Source: Flavimaribacter sediminis
GTDB lineage: Bacteria > Pseudomonadota > Alphaproteobacteria > Rhizobiales > Rhizobiaceae
DNA length: 64,000 bases
Direction of reading: 5' to 3'
NCBI RefSeq assembly: GCF_019492055.1
Contig: NZ_JAICBX010000001.1
Span: 62,001 to 126,000, forward strand
Shown: positions 23,440 to 33,198 of the stretch, in pieces
Layout: each line of letters opens with the position of its first letter
Numbering within the stretch: position 1 is the first letter of the stretch
Program-made: the position numbers and the translations under genes
The notes under the pieces: generated by a model
What the model was told of the DNA's origin: nothing
The model's database searches: none
Seen by the model: the letters and a program-made list of their open reading frames with translations, nothing else

Positions 23440-26382
23440 TCAATACAGTTCCACGACATCCTGAATCTTGAAGTTTGCGTTGCCAACCTGGGTGATGTCG
23501 GCGATCACGAATGACGAAGCGGCGATTTGCACATAGAAGTCTGTGTCCGATCCGTCCTTGAAGACGATCTCCAGGTCATCGAGACTGTCGACGCCGTAGG
23601 CGTCCATCGAGATGTGGATCGTTTCACCGTCGGCGATGCAGAGGTCCGCGATCTCGTTGCTGCCGCCATTGAGGTAGAACGTATCGACGCCGCCGCCGCC
23701 CTTCAGCCAGTCGTCTCCGGTGCCTGACACGATGATGTTGGCCTCGTCCGTTCCCCAGATCTGGTCGTCGAAGTCGCTTCCGATGTAGTTCTGGATGTTC
23801 TTCAGGTCATCGGAGAAACTTCCGGATTCGGAATACGCCTTGACGCCGAACCACATGACGATGCCTTCGGTACTGTCTGCGTAGGAAACAGTGTTGTTGC
23901 CTTCGCCGCCGTCGATGACGTTCTTCCCGGCGCCCGCCACGAACAGATTGTCGCTGGAGCTTCCCGTCATGACGTCGTCGCCCGACTCCGCCCACCGGTC
24001 CATCGCCTCTTGCCGGTCCAGATCGGCGTCGAACTGGTAGCCGGCGTAAATCTTGTCGAGATTGATGCCGAAGGCCTCGTAAGGGTTGACGATACCGTCA
24101 CCGGTTTCCACCGCTCCGTTTGCGCCTTCGCCGTCAACAGTGATCCGGTCGAGGAGTTCCTCGGCCGTCCAGCCATCTCCCTGGACGCTGACCAGGGTGA
24201 TGACGTTGCCGGTCTGGCCGTCGATTATGAAGAAGCGGTTGCCACCGAACTGCTCGATGACGAGATCGTCGAATCCTGTAAGGCCATAGGCGTTGCTGGA
24301 AATGTGGATCACCTCGCCTTCGGCGATCGAGAAATCCATGATCCAGTGTTCGTAACCGCCGCGCAGCACGAAGTTGTCGACACCGTCTCCGCCGGTGATG
24401 TTGGTGAACCCGCTTCGGCCGGCATAGAGCCAGTTGGCTGATCCGTCTCCCGTAAGCGCGCCGCCCTTGTCATCGTCGGCGAAAAGCTTGGTCGGTATGT
24501 CGAAATCGATGGAAAACGACTTGCCTGTCATATTCTGCAGGATCGCAATCGTTTCGCCGGTTGCCGCGATCCTGAGATAGCCGTTTCCGTCGGCGTCGGG
24601 CCCCTCATAGATGAGCTCATCCCGTCCGGTTATCCCGTAGGCTTCATAGTCGACCTCGATATGGTCTTCGCCAGGTTCAAAGTCGACGATCGTGTTCTCG
24701 CCGCCGTCCAGGATGAACAGGTCTCGGCCTTCTCCACCTTCCAGGATGTCGTCGCCTTCTCCGCCGACAAGCACGTCGGCTCCGGCGCCGCCGAACAGGT
24801 AGTCGTTGCCGCCGCCGCCCATCAGCGTGTTCGACTGATGGTCGCCGCGGATGGTGTCGTCATACTCGGTGCCGCGAATATTCTCGATGCTGTAGTTGCG
24901 GTCGACGCCGATGACGTCAGTAAGCACGCCATTGAGTTCCATCTTGTAGGCGTGGCCGTTGACGACCTCGTAATACTGGTCGCCATTGTTGTCGAAATAG
25001 GTGACTGACATATCGACATCGATGCCGCGATTGGCGGTCACGTAGGAAGCCGTGTCGTTGCCGTCTCCGCCGTAGAGGAAGTTGTTTCCGCCTCCGCCAT
25101 AGAACACGTCGTCGCCGCCAAAGCCGTGCAGCGTGTCGTTGCCGTCGTTGCTGGTGGTATAGCCATCCGGGGTGTAGCCGTAGAGGGTATCGCCGTACTG
25201 CGTTCCCAGGATCAGGTCGTCCGACACCGTGCCCTCCACGGTGAAGCCGCCATGGGCGCCGAGGATGAGAAAGGAGCCGTCGCCGATCCCGGCCAGTTGC
25301 TCGGGGTCGATGCCTTCGAGAGGGGTAGGTCCGTTGATGCCCCTGTAAACGCCGTCCGGGGTGATCAGGATGGCATTCTGCTTCAGCGCCTCGGTGAAGG
25401 CGGCCTTCTCGGCCGTATCGAGGCTCGATCCCAGTCCGAGTTCCTCCGCCAGCGCATCGAACTTGACCGTCAGGATCTTGTCGGCGGTGTTTTCGAGGTC
25501 CTGGGTGAAACTGAAGTCGCTGACGAAATTATAGTCCTCGGAAAGGAAAATGCCCTGCTTGGAACTGCCGTCCAGCGGGAAGATGATGACGTCCCGCGTC
25601 GGATCGAAATCGGTGATCTCGACGAAGGCGGCCTTCGGAGCCGGAATGACTTTGGTGCCTCCGGTGGAAAAAAGGGCTGTTATGAGGTTCGACACAACAG
25701 GGAACAAGCCTCGAGTGGCCTTGCTGCCGCTGAGTCCGATAAGGCCCAGGTCGCCCGCCGTTTGGCCGAACGCACCGGCGAGTTCGGAGCTCCAGTGGCC
25801 CCAGTCGAAATGCGTGTAGGTGGGGCCTTCCAGTTCCCCGATGACAAAGGTGTCGAAACCCTCGCCGCCGGTGAGCGTGTCGCCTTCATTGTCTTGGAGC
25901 GGACCGGTGAACAGCCAGTCGTTGCCGCTGCCTCCGAAAAGCATATCCGCGCCGGCGCCGCCATAGAGGAAATCGTTTCCGGATCCGCCATACAGCCAGT
26001 CGTCGCTACCGTAGCCGTAAATGATATCGTCGCCTTCTCCACCATAAATTGTATCACCGATACCGCCTTGCTTGATGATGACCTTGTTCGTGTTTCCCGG
26101 ACTATATTCAATGTAGTAGGTCCTGGAGTAGTCATCGTTTCCGTGAATCACGTCGTCGCCGTCGGTTCCTATGATCGTGGAATAGGCATAATGACGGGTG
26201 ATGAACGACAGGAAACCGCCGGGGACCGTGTCCCAGCTATTATCGAAATAGGTGTCGGACATCTGGTAGGTGCCCTTGCTGCTGAACTGGAAATCTTGCC
26301 CCAGTTCCCATTCCCACCACTTTCTGATCTGGCCGCCGTCGTCAGGCTCGATCCAATGTTCATCCCATTGATATGCAGACAT
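23440..26382 (-). CDS. RTX calcium-binding protein, copy 1 (type I secreted)
   Basis: This 980-residue acidic, glycine-rich protein has no N-terminal signal peptide. A unique N-terminal region (about 1-90, rich in Trp and Tyr) is followed by GGxGxDxxx nonapeptide blocks at about 105-165, 390-455, 520-565 and 805-880. A conserved non-RTX segment lies near 255-370 (TDFDPTRDVIIFPLDGSSKQ). A roughly 60-residue module (DF..GE..IH....YGL...DDL.I....) occurs three times in the C-terminal half. The C-terminus ends in FKIQDVVELY, probably the secretion signal. AAGGAGGA precedes the start. A divergent type I secretion ATPase and adaptor lie nearby. No enzymatic domain is evident, so it may be a surface, adhesion or matrix protein. 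Confidence 0.85.
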   Translation of the reverse strand: MSAYQWDEHWIEPDDGGQIRKWWEWELGQDFQFSSKGTYQMSDTYFDNSWDTVPGGFLSFITRHYAYSTIIGTDGDDVIHGNDDYSRTYYIEYSPGNTNKVIIKQGGIGDTIYGGEGDDIIYGYGSDDWLYGGSGNDFLYGGAGADMLFGGSGNDWLFTGPLQDNEGDTLTGGEGFDTFVIGELEGPTYTHFDWGHWSSELAGAFGQTAGDLGLIGLSGSKATRGLFPVVSNLITALFSTGGTKVIPAPKAAFVEITDFDPTRDVIIFPLDGSSKQGIFLSEDYNFVSDFSFTQDLENTADKILTVKFDALAEELGLGSSLDTAEKAAFTEALKQNAILITPDGVYRGINGPTPLEGIDPEQLAGIGDGSFLILGAHGGFTVEGTVSDDLILGTQYGDTLYGYTPDGYTTSNDGNDTLHGFGGDDVFYGGGGNNFLYGGDGNDTASYVTANRGIDVDMSVTYFDNNGDQYYEVVNGHAYKMELNGVLTDVIGVDRNYSIENIRGTEYDDTIRGDHQSNTLMGGGGNDYLFGGAGADVLVGGEGDDILEGGEGRDLFILDGGENTIVDFEPGEDHIEVDYEAYGITGRDELIYEGPDADGNGYLRIAATGETIAILQNMTGKSFSIDFDIPTKLFADDDKGGALTGDGSANWLYAGRSGFTNITGGDGVDNFVLRGGYEHWIMDFSIAEGEVIHISSNAYGLTGFDDLVIEQFGGNRFFIIDGQTGNVITLVSVQGDGWTAEELLDRITVDGEGANGAVETGDGIVNPYEAFGINLDKIYAGYQFDADLDRQEAMDRWAESGDDVMTGSSSDNLFVAGAGKNVIDGGEGNNTVSYADSTEGIVMWFGVKAYSESGSFSDDLKNIQNYIGSDFDDQIWGTDEANIIVSGTGDDWLKGGGGVDTFYLNGGSNEIADLCIADGETIHISMDAYGVDSLDDLEIVFKDGSDTDFYVQIAASSFVIADITQVGNANFKIQDVVELY

Positions 26383-26737
26383 AAAATTGTCCTCCTTGGT
26401 CGTGATACAATAATGTCGGGCAAAATCGCCACGCCATTGGTGCTGGCTTTAGACACAGGAAATGTGTTCGATCAATGCCGCTTGCACCATCATGGACGAG
26501 ATTTAATCCAGGGGTTAGTCGCCGGTAATGTTTCGACCTGAGATTGTGCCAGGACCTCCAGTCACTGCGCAAGCAGCACCGGGTCGGACCAATGTTCGGG
26601 ATGCAGGGGCGTGGGTCCGCCGGAGGCGTGCTCCTGGTCGCGCGAGGCGCAGGATGCTGTCTCCGGCGGATTGGATTGACTGCAACCTTGAGTAAAACAT
26701 CTATGATGTTCATGGCCGGTTGCAGGTCGAAAGAGCT
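26383..26737. promoter_or_regulatory. Intergenic region between the RTX genes
   Basis: These 355 bp hold the promoter and leader of RTX copy 1 and the 3' flank of copy 2. A block at 26498-26529 (TTAATCCAG followed by TTAGTCGCC and GGTAAT) is nearly identical to one upstream of copy 2 at 29813-29843 and lies about 116 bp before the start codon. A perfect inverted repeat, TCCGCCGGAG (26616-26625) with CTCCGGCGGA (26661-26670), has a 35-nt loop and may act as the copy 2 terminator. No gene is seen. Confidence 0.5.
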
Positions 26738-29683
26738 CTAATACAGTTCCACGAAATCCTGGATCTTGAAGTTGGCGTTGCCGACCTGGGTGATGTCGGC
26801 GATCACGAACGACGAACCGGCGATTTGCACATAGAAGTCTGTGTCCGATCCGTCCTTGAAGACGATCTCGAGGTCATCGAAACTGTCGACGCCGTAGACG
26901 TCCATCGAGATGTGGATCGTTTCACCGTCGACGATGCAGAGGTCCGCGATCTCGTTGCTGCCGCCATTGAGGTAGAACGCATCGACGCCGCCGTCGCCTT
27001 TCAGCCAGTCGTCTCCGGCGCCCGACACGATGATGTTGTCCTGGTCGCTGCCCCAGATCCGGTCGTCGAAGTCGCTTCCGATATAGTTCTGGATGTTTTT
27101 CAACTCGTCGGAGGCGCTTCTGGAATCGGTGTAGGCCGCCATGCCGAACCAGACGGTGACGCCCTCTGCGCTGTCCGCATAGGAGACGGTATTGTTGCCG
27201 CCGCCGCCGTCGATAACGTTGTTTCCGGCCCCAGCTACGAAGAGCTCGTCGGCCGACGAACCCGTCATGACGTCATCGCCGGACTCCGCCCACCGTGCCA
27301 CGACTTCTTCCCGGTCCAGTTCGGAGTCGAACTGGTAGCCGGCGTAGGTCCGTTCGACATTCACGCCGTAGATATTGAGCGGGTGTGTCGGTCCGGTCTC
27401 CTCTGAATCGGCTACATCGTCATTGTAGCGGACCCCGTCGAGGTAGATCTGCCCCAGCAGATCCTCGGCCGTGGCCTGAGATCCCTGGACGGAGATCAGC
27501 GTTATGGGATTTCCTTCGGCGTCGAAAATGAAAAAGCGGTTCGCGCCGAACTGCTGGATGACGAGGTCGTCGAACCCGGAAAGCCCGTAGGCATCTCCCG
27601 AGATATGGATTTCTTCACGTTCGGCGACCGAGAAATCCATGATCCAGTGTTCATAGCCGCCGCGCAAAATGAAAGTGTCGACGCCGTCGCCGCCGGTGAG
27701 GTTGGTGAAGCCGCCTCGGCCGGCGAACAGCCAGTTGACGTTTGCGTCTCCCGTCAGGCTGCTTGCGTTGTCGTCGTCGGCGAACAGCTTTTCTGGAATG
27801 TCCACCTCCATGGAGAAGGTTTTTCCCGTCATGTTCTGAAGGATGGCGATCGTCTCGCCGGTCGCGGCGATCTGCAGATAGCCGTTTCCGTCGGCGTCAG
27901 GCCCGACATAGACGAGGTCGTCGCGGCCGGATACGCCATAGGCCTCGTAGTCGACCTGGATGTGGTCTTCGCCCGGTTCAAAGTCGACGATCGTATTCTC
28001 GCCGCCGTCCAGGATGAACAGGTCGCGGCCTCTGCCGCCTTCCAGCGTATCGTCGCCTTCGCCTCCGGCCAGGACGTCGTCCCCGTCGTCGCCGAACAGG
28101 TAGTCGTCGCCGCCGCCGCCCATCAGGGTGTTCGAATTCGCGTCTCCACGAATGTCGTCGTCGAACTCTGTTCCCCTGATGCTCTCGATACTGTAATTGC
28201 GGTCGACGCCGATCACTTCCTTTAAGACACCGTCTATCTGGTCCTTGTAGGCGTGGCCATTGACGACCTCGTAATACTCGTCGCCATTGGCGTCAAAATA
28301 GGTTTCCGTCATGTCGACGGTAATGCCGCGATTGGCGCTGACGTAGGAAGCCGTGTCGTTGCCGTCTCCGCCATAGAGCTTGTTCCTGCCGCCGCCGGCC
28401 ATGAAAAGATCGTCGCCGCCGAAGCCGTGAAGCGTGTCGTTGCCGTCATCGTCGGCCGTGTATCCGTCAGGTGTGTATCCGTAGAGCACATCGCCATACT
28501 GCGTTCCGAGGACGAGATCGTCAGACACAGTGCCTTCGACGGTGAAACCGCCATGGGCGCCGAGAATTAGAAACGAGCCTTCTCCGAGTTGCGCCAGCTT
28601 ATCCAGATCGACGCCTTCGATCGGTTTCTGCCCGTTAATGCCCATATAGGCGCCGTCCGGCCGGATCAGGATGGCATTCTGCTTCAGCGCTTCGATGAAG
28701 GCGGCTTTTTCCGCCTCATCCAGGCTCGAGCCCAGTCCGAGTTCCTCGGCAAGTTCATCGAACTTGACCGTCAGGATTTTGTCGGCGGTGTTCTCGAGGT
28801 CCTGCGTGAAGCTGAAATCGCTGACGAAATTGTAGTCCTCGGTCAGGAATATGCCTTGCTTGGAGCTTCCGTCCAGCGGGAAGATGATGACGTCCCGCGT
28901 CGGATCGAAATCGGTGATCTCGACGAAGGCTGCGGAAGGCGGCGGAACCGTCTTGTCTTTTCCGGCTGCCTCGTAAGCGTTCATGAAATCGAGAAGCATG
29001 GGCACGACTTCCTTCATCACCTTGCTGCCGTTCCCGACAACGAACGCCAGATCGCTTAAATCCGTGAACAGACCTTTAAGCAGATCCGAACTCCATTCTC
29101 CCCAATTGAACGACTGGTGGAGGGATTGTTCTATCTCTCCGATAACGAAGGTGTCGAAGCCTTCGCCGCCTGTCAGTATGTCTCCCTCATTGTTCTTCAG
29201 ACTGCCGGTGACAAGCCAGTCATTGCCGGTCCCGCCAATCAGGATGTCGGCGCCGGCGCCGCCGTGAAGGAAATCGTCGCCCGATCCGCCTTCCAGTCGA
29301 TCGTTTCCGCCGTAACCGTAGATAATGTCGTTGCCTACGCCACCGTAGATTGTGTCTCCGATGCCGCCGTAGCTGATGGTGTATGTGTTTGTGGCGTTGC
29401 CGCCGGTGCTGACCACATACGTCTTGGAATAATCGTCATTCCCGTGGATGACGTCGTTGCCGTCAGTCCCGATGATTGTGGAGTAGGCCTGGTGCTTTTT
29501 GAGGAATGACAGGATTCCACCGGAACTGACATCCCAATTGTTTTCGAAATAGGTGTCGGTCATCTGGTAGGTTCCTTTGCTGCGGAACTCGATCTCCTGC
29601 CCTTCGTCCCAGGACCACCATTTCTTCAGTCGACCCCCGTTATCGGGTTCGACAATATGCTCATCCCATTGATATGTAGACAT
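26738..29683 (-). CDS. RTX calcium-binding protein, copy 2 (type I secreted)
   Basis: This 981-residue paralogue of the upstream neighbour has the same layout: a Trp/Tyr-rich N-terminus, RTX blocks, the conserved TDFDPTRDVIIFPLDGSSKQ segment, three C-terminal YG(L/V)-DDL modules and a C-terminus FKIQDFVELY. DNA identity to copy 1 is very high over the last ~300 bp of coding sequence at a constant 3300-bp offset, and lower in the region around residues 175-250. This marks a tandem duplication with a variable central patch. It starts 423 bp from the divergent secretion ATPase gene. Export by that system is inferred. Confidence 0.85.
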   Translation of the reverse strand: MSTYQWDEHIVEPDNGGRLKKWWSWDEGQEIEFRSKGTYQMTDTYFENNWDVSSGGILSFLKKHQAYSTIIGTDGNDVIHGNDDYSKTYVVSTGGNATNTYTISYGGIGDTIYGGVGNDIIYGYGGNDRLEGGSGDDFLHGGAGADILIGGTGNDWLVTGSLKNNEGDILTGGEGFDTFVIGEIEQSLHQSFNWGEWSSDLLKGLFTDLSDLAFVVGNGSKVMKEVVPMLLDFMNAYEAAGKDKTVPPPSAAFVEITDFDPTRDVIIFPLDGSSKQGIFLTEDYNFVSDFSFTQDLENTADKILTVKFDELAEELGLGSSLDEAEKAAFIEALKQNAILIRPDGAYMGINGQKPIEGVDLDKLAQLGEGSFLILGAHGGFTVEGTVSDDLVLGTQYGDVLYGYTPDGYTADDDGNDTLHGFGGDDLFMAGGGRNKLYGGDGNDTASYVSANRGITVDMTETYFDANGDEYYEVVNGHAYKDQIDGVLKEVIGVDRNYSIESIRGTEFDDDIRGDANSNTLMGGGGDDYLFGDDGDDVLAGGEGDDTLEGGRGRDLFILDGGENTIVDFEPGEDHIQVDYEAYGVSGRDDLVYVGPDADGNGYLQIAATGETIAILQNMTGKTFSMEVDIPEKLFADDDNASSLTGDANVNWLFAGRGGFTNLTGGDGVDTFILRGGYEHWIMDFSVAEREEIHISGDAYGLSGFDDLVIQQFGANRFFIFDAEGNPITLISVQGSQATAEDLLGQIYLDGVRYNDDVADSEETGPTHPLNIYGVNVERTYAGYQFDSELDREEVVARWAESGDDVMTGSSADELFVAGAGNNVIDGGGGNNTVSYADSAEGVTVWFGMAAYTDSRSASDELKNIQNYIGSDFDDRIWGSDQDNIIVSGAGDDWLKGDGGVDAFYLNGGSNEIADLCIVDGETIHISMDVYGVDSFDDLEIVFKDGSDTDFYVQIAGSSFVIADITQVGNANFKIQDFVELY

Positions 29684-30106
29684 GATTATACGATCCTTCT
29701 CGAATTCCGAGTTTGGTGATTGTGTGATTTATGCTGGCTTGTGCGCGTCTGTATGGCCGCTGAGTTAGGCTGAACCGCGCGGTCGGGCAATCCGGTTTTC
29801 GCGATTGTGGAGGAGAATTAATCCAGCCTTAATCGCCATGTAATTCTACGCGCACTATGTGCATCAAATGAGCTGCGCCGACCATCGGTCACAGCCGCAG
29901 GAGACGCTCGAAACGGGTGTTGGTCGGAAAAAACGCTTCGTTGCGACAATCAATGAATACGCCTTTGACGACCGGATCCATCCGGAAGTCGAGCTTACCA
30001 AAGTTTAAGGAAAAACTGATGGCGCTCAACCGCAGGTTAAACCATATGAGGGGCGTCAGCCGCTCGTCTTGAGCGAGCCTACCCAAACCGATGGGAGCAC
30101 GGGATC
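29684..30106. promoter_or_regulatory. Divergent promoter region of RTX copy 2 and the secretion operon
   Basis: These 423 bp contain no convincing gene. The block at 29813-29843 (TTAATCCAG, TTAATCGCC, TGTAAT) repeats the one at 26498-26529 upstream of RTX copy 1, and is about 130 bp from the RTX start. The paired TTA(A/G)TC words suggest a regulator-binding site shared by both RTX genes. The rest is moderately AT-rich, and I could not assign promoter boxes. Confidence 0.5.
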
Positions 30107-31894
30107 ATGTCAATGGCAGGGAATCCGACGCCGATTGAAGGCGCTGCATTCGCGCCTGTTTCAGGCAAGGATGCGCCTCGAAGCGCATCCGGCGCGCGCG
30201 CGCCGACCGGCAAGAGCGTCGATCCGGTGGGAGACGCCTTCCGGTCGCTGCGCGCCTGTTTCACCGGCGTCGCCGTCGTCAGCGCCGTCATAAACCTTCT
30301 GATGCTGACCGGACAGATCTTCATGCTGCAGATCTATGACCGGGTGCTTGCGAGCGGCTCGGTTCCGACCCTTGTCACGCTGTCCGGGCTGGTGCTGGCG
30401 CTCTTCGGCTTCATGGCGCTGCTTGACGGGTTGAGAAGTCGTATTTTCACCCGGATCAGCCAGGATGTGGACAACCGTCTGTCGGGGCTGGCGTTCCGGA
30501 CATCGACAGTCCTGCCGGTCCGGTTCGGCGCGAAGGGCGCGGCGATAAGACCCGTTCAGGATCTCGACAATGTCCGCGCATTCCTCGCCGGATCCGGTCC
30601 GGCGGCGATCTTCGACATGCCCTGGCTGCCGTTCTATCTGGGGATTGTTTTCCTGTTCGCCAGCCTCCTCGGCTTCGTCGCCCTTGCCGGCGCGGCGATC
30701 ATCTTCACCCTGATCATCATCAACGAGCTCATTGCGCGAAAAGCGGTGAAAAGCGCCATGCAGACAGCCGGTCAGCGCACCTCCAGCATCGAGGAGTCCC
30801 GCCGTAACGCCGAAGCGATCCAGGCCATGGGCATGTCCGGCGCGCTGACCGCCCGCTGGACCGACAGCAATGTCGGCTACCTGGATAAACAGCGCCACGC
30901 GGCGGACTGGTCGTCGCTGTTCTCGACCATGATCAAGAGCACGCGCATGGTGCTTCAGTCCGCCATGCTCGCCGTCGGCGCCTGGCTCGTCATCCAGCAG
31001 GAGATCTCTGCAGGGGTGATGATCGCGGCCTCCATCATGACGGCGCGCGCGCTTGCGCCGGTGGAAGCGGCGATCGGCAACTGGCCGGTCTTCGTTACGG
31101 CGCGCAGAAGCCTCGGCCAGCTGCGAAAGATCCTGCGGGAGAATGAGGGAGCGTCCGGTCTCATTCCGCTGCCGTTGCCCAACAAGTCGCTTAAACTCGA
31201 CCGCTTCACCTGCGGTCCGGACGGCCAGGCCGTCGTCAAGGCGGCGACCTTCGATCTCGAAGCTGGCGACGCGCTGGCGGTCGTCGGCCCCTCCGGATCG
31301 GGCAAATCGACACTGGTGCGGGGCATCGCCGGCGCGATCCCGCACATGTCGGGCGACGTGCGTTTCGACGGCGCCGAACTCGAGCAGTGGGCCGATGACC
31401 GGATCGGCGCCTTCATCGGCTACCTGCCGCAGGACATTCAGCTTTTCGACGGAACCGTTGCGGCGAATATCGCGCGGTTCGCGGGGGAGGCGGATCCGGC
31501 CGCCATTGTCGAGGCGGCCCGCCTCGCCGGCGTCCATGAACTGATCGTGGGTTTGCCGGACGGCTACAATACGGTCATCGGATCGGCGGGCTATTCGCTC
31601 TCCGGCGGCCAGAGGCAGCGCATCGCGCTCGCCAGGGCGCTGTTCGGCGATCCCTTTGTCGTCATTCTCGACGAGCCGAATTCCAATCTCGACGCCAACG
31701 GGGAGGCCGCGCTGACGGAGGCTATCAAGGCCCTGCGCGAGAAAGGCTCGATCGTCATCATCGTATCCCATCGTCCGTCCGCCATGGCCGTCAGCAACAA
31801 GGTGCTGTGCCTGAGAGACGGTCAGGTGGCGGCGTTCGGGCCAAGACAGAAGTTTGTCCGGCCGGTGGAAGCCGTCAAGGAGGCAGGAGAATGA
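30107..31894 (+). CDS. Type I secretion system ABC transporter (PrtD/HlyB type)
   Basis: This 595-residue protein has an N-terminal cytoplasmic stretch and about six transmembrane helices (about 50-330). The ATPase domain has Walker A VGPSGSGKSTLVRGI, Q-loop YLPQDIQLFDGTVAANIARF, signature LSGGQRQRIALARALFG and Walker B VVILDEPNSNLD. The DEPNSNLD form and the absence of an N-terminal peptidase-like domain point to the PrtD branch, which exports RTX proteins with C-terminal signals. The start codon follows GGGAGCACGGG. It overlaps the adaptor gene by 4 bp. An outer membrane TolC-like channel is not in the window. Confidence 0.92.
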   Translation: MSMAGNPTPIEGAAFAPVSGKDAPRSASGARAPTGKSVDPVGDAFRSLRACFTGVAVVSAVINLLMLTGQIFMLQIYDRVLASGSVPTLVTLSGLVLALFGFMALLDGLRSRIFTRISQDVDNRLSGLAFRTSTVLPVRFGAKGAAIRPVQDLDNVRAFLAGSGPAAIFDMPWLPFYLGIVFLFASLLGFVALAGAAIIFTLIIINELIARKAVKSAMQTAGQRTSSIEESRRNAEAIQAMGMSGALTARWTDSNVGYLDKQRHAADWSSLFSTMIKSTRMVLQSAMLAVGAWLVIQQEISAGVMIAASIMTARALAPVEAAIGNWPVFVTARRSLGQLRKILRENEGASGLIPLPLPNKSLKLDRFTCGPDGQAVVKAATFDLEAGDALAVVGPSGSGKSTLVRGIAGAIPHMSGDVRFDGAELEQWADDRIGAFIGYLPQDIQLFDGTVAANIARFAGEADPAAIVEAARLAGVHELIVGLPDGYNTVIGSAGYSLSGGQRQRIALARALFGDPFVVILDEPNSNLDANGEAALTEAIKALREKGSIVIIVSHRPSAMAVSNKVLCLRDGQVAAFGPRQKFVRPVEAVKEAGE

Positions 31895-33198
31895 CAATGA
31901 AAACTGCAAGCTCGTTCACCAAAAGCATACGCAGTCATCTGACAGCCGCCTTCGTTGTTGTTCTCGCCCTGACGGTCGGGGTCGGAAGCTGGGCTGCCTT
32001 CACCGAGATCTCGGGCGCGGTCGTTGCGCCCGGAACGCTGGTCGTGGAATCCAGGATCAAGGCGATCCAGCACAAGGAGGGCGGCATCGTTCGCGACATC
32101 CGTGTCCGCGACGGCGACTACGTTCAGGCCGGCGATCTGCTGCTGGTTCTGGACGACACGGTCACGCGCGCCGAGGTCGCATCGCTGACGCAGCAGCTGG
32201 AATCCCTGCATGCAAAGAAGCTGCGGTTGAAGGCAGAGCGCGACGGCCTTTCGGACCTCGCCGTTCCGGCGAGCGAAAGCAGCGCGACCGAAACGGCGCG
32301 TTCGCATCATGAGGAACACCAGGCCCATCTCATGGACGCTCGCCGCCAGAGCCGCGAGGGCCGCAAGGATCAGTTGATCGACCAGATCGGTCAGATCCAC
32401 AAGAAGATCGAGGGGTTCGAGGCCCAGCTTGTTGCGAAGGTGGAGGAAATCGAGCTGGTCGAAAAGGAGCTCGTCGACCTCGAGCATCTCCTCAAACAGC
32501 AGCTTGTCCAGCAAAGCCGCGTCACGGCGTTGCAGCGCAATCGCGCGCAACTTGTCGGCCAGCATGGCGGCCTGACGGCGGCGATCGCCGAAGCCAACGA
32601 GGCGATCAGCGAGCGACGCGTCCAGGAAATCCGGATCGACGAGGATTTTCGGGCCGAAACGCTGGAATTGCTCGATCAGGTCCGGACTGAAATCGCCAGA
32701 CTGGAAGAGCGGAAGGTGGACGCCGAGGATCGCCTGACCCGCAACGAATTGCGGGCGCCGAAATCCGGATATGTGCATGCGTTGGGCATGCATACGGTGG
32801 GCGGCGTGATCGGCGCCGGCCAGACGGTCATGCAGATCGTGCCGGGCGCAGACCTCCTGGTGGTCGAAGCGCCGGTGTCCCCTGTCAGTATCGACCAGCT
32901 GGCGCCGGGTCAAAAGGCGACCCTGCGGTTCCCCAACTTCAACCAGCGCACCACGCCGACGCTCACCGCATCGGTAAAGTTCATTTCGCCGGATCTGGTC
33001 TTCGACGAGACGACCGGTCAGGGCTTTTATAATCTTCGTCTGGAGATCGACAGCGACGAATACGCCAAATTTGGCGACAAGCCGCTGCTTCCCGGCATGC
33101 CGGTGGAGGTTTTCATCAAGACCGAAGACCGCAATGTCCTGTCCTATCTGGTCAAGCCGATGACCGACCAGATCGCCCATGCCTTGCGCGAACGCTGA
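31891..33198 (+). CDS. Type I secretion periplasmic adaptor (HlyD family)
   Basis: This 435-residue membrane-fusion protein starts at the ATG overlapping the ATPase stop codon, after AAGGAGGCAGGAG. One N-terminal membrane helix (about 15-40) is followed by a lipoyl half (VVAPGTLVVESRIKAIQHKEGGIVRDIRVRDGDYVQAGDLLLVLDD). A long coiled-coil hairpin (about 85-270) comes next, then the second lipoyl half (RNELRAPKSGYVHALGMHTVGGVIGAGQ) and a beta-barrel domain ending LVKPMTDQIAHALRER. That C-terminal form is typical of PrtE/HlyD adaptors. It bridges the inner membrane ATPase to the outer membrane channel. Its stop codon directly abuts that of the convergent urocanase gene. Confidence 0.92.
   Translation: MTMKTASSFTKSIRSHLTAAFVVVLALTVGVGSWAAFTEISGAVVAPGTLVVESRIKAIQHKEGGIVRDIRVRDGDYVQAGDLLLVLDDTVTRAEVASLTQQLESLHAKKLRLKAERDGLSDLAVPASESSATETARSHHEEHQAHLMDARRQSREGRKDQLIDQIGQIHKKIEGFEAQLVAKVEEIELVEKELVDLEHLLKQQLVQQSRVTALQRNRAQLVGQHGGLTAAIAEANEAISERRVQEIRIDEDFRAETLELLDQVRTEIARLEERKVDAEDRLTRNELRAPKSGYVHALGMHTVGGVIGAGQTVMQIVPGADLLVVEAPVSPVSIDQLAPGQKATLRFPNFNQRTTPTLTASVKFISPDLVFDETTGQGFYNLRLEIDSDEYAKFGDKPLLPGMPVEVFIKTEDRNVLSYLVKPMTDQIAHALRER

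Noticed and set aside
25126-26541. 471-codon plus-strand frame opposite RTX copy 1
   Set aside because: The repeated Val/Ala/Asp pattern is the complement of the RTX glycine-aspartate repeats. No independent domain or start signal is visible.
29889-30086. Minus-strand 65-codon frame between RTX copy 2 and the secretion operon
   Set aside because: There is no convincing ribosome site, the composition is unusual for the window, and it lies in a divergent promoter region. I could not support it as a gene.
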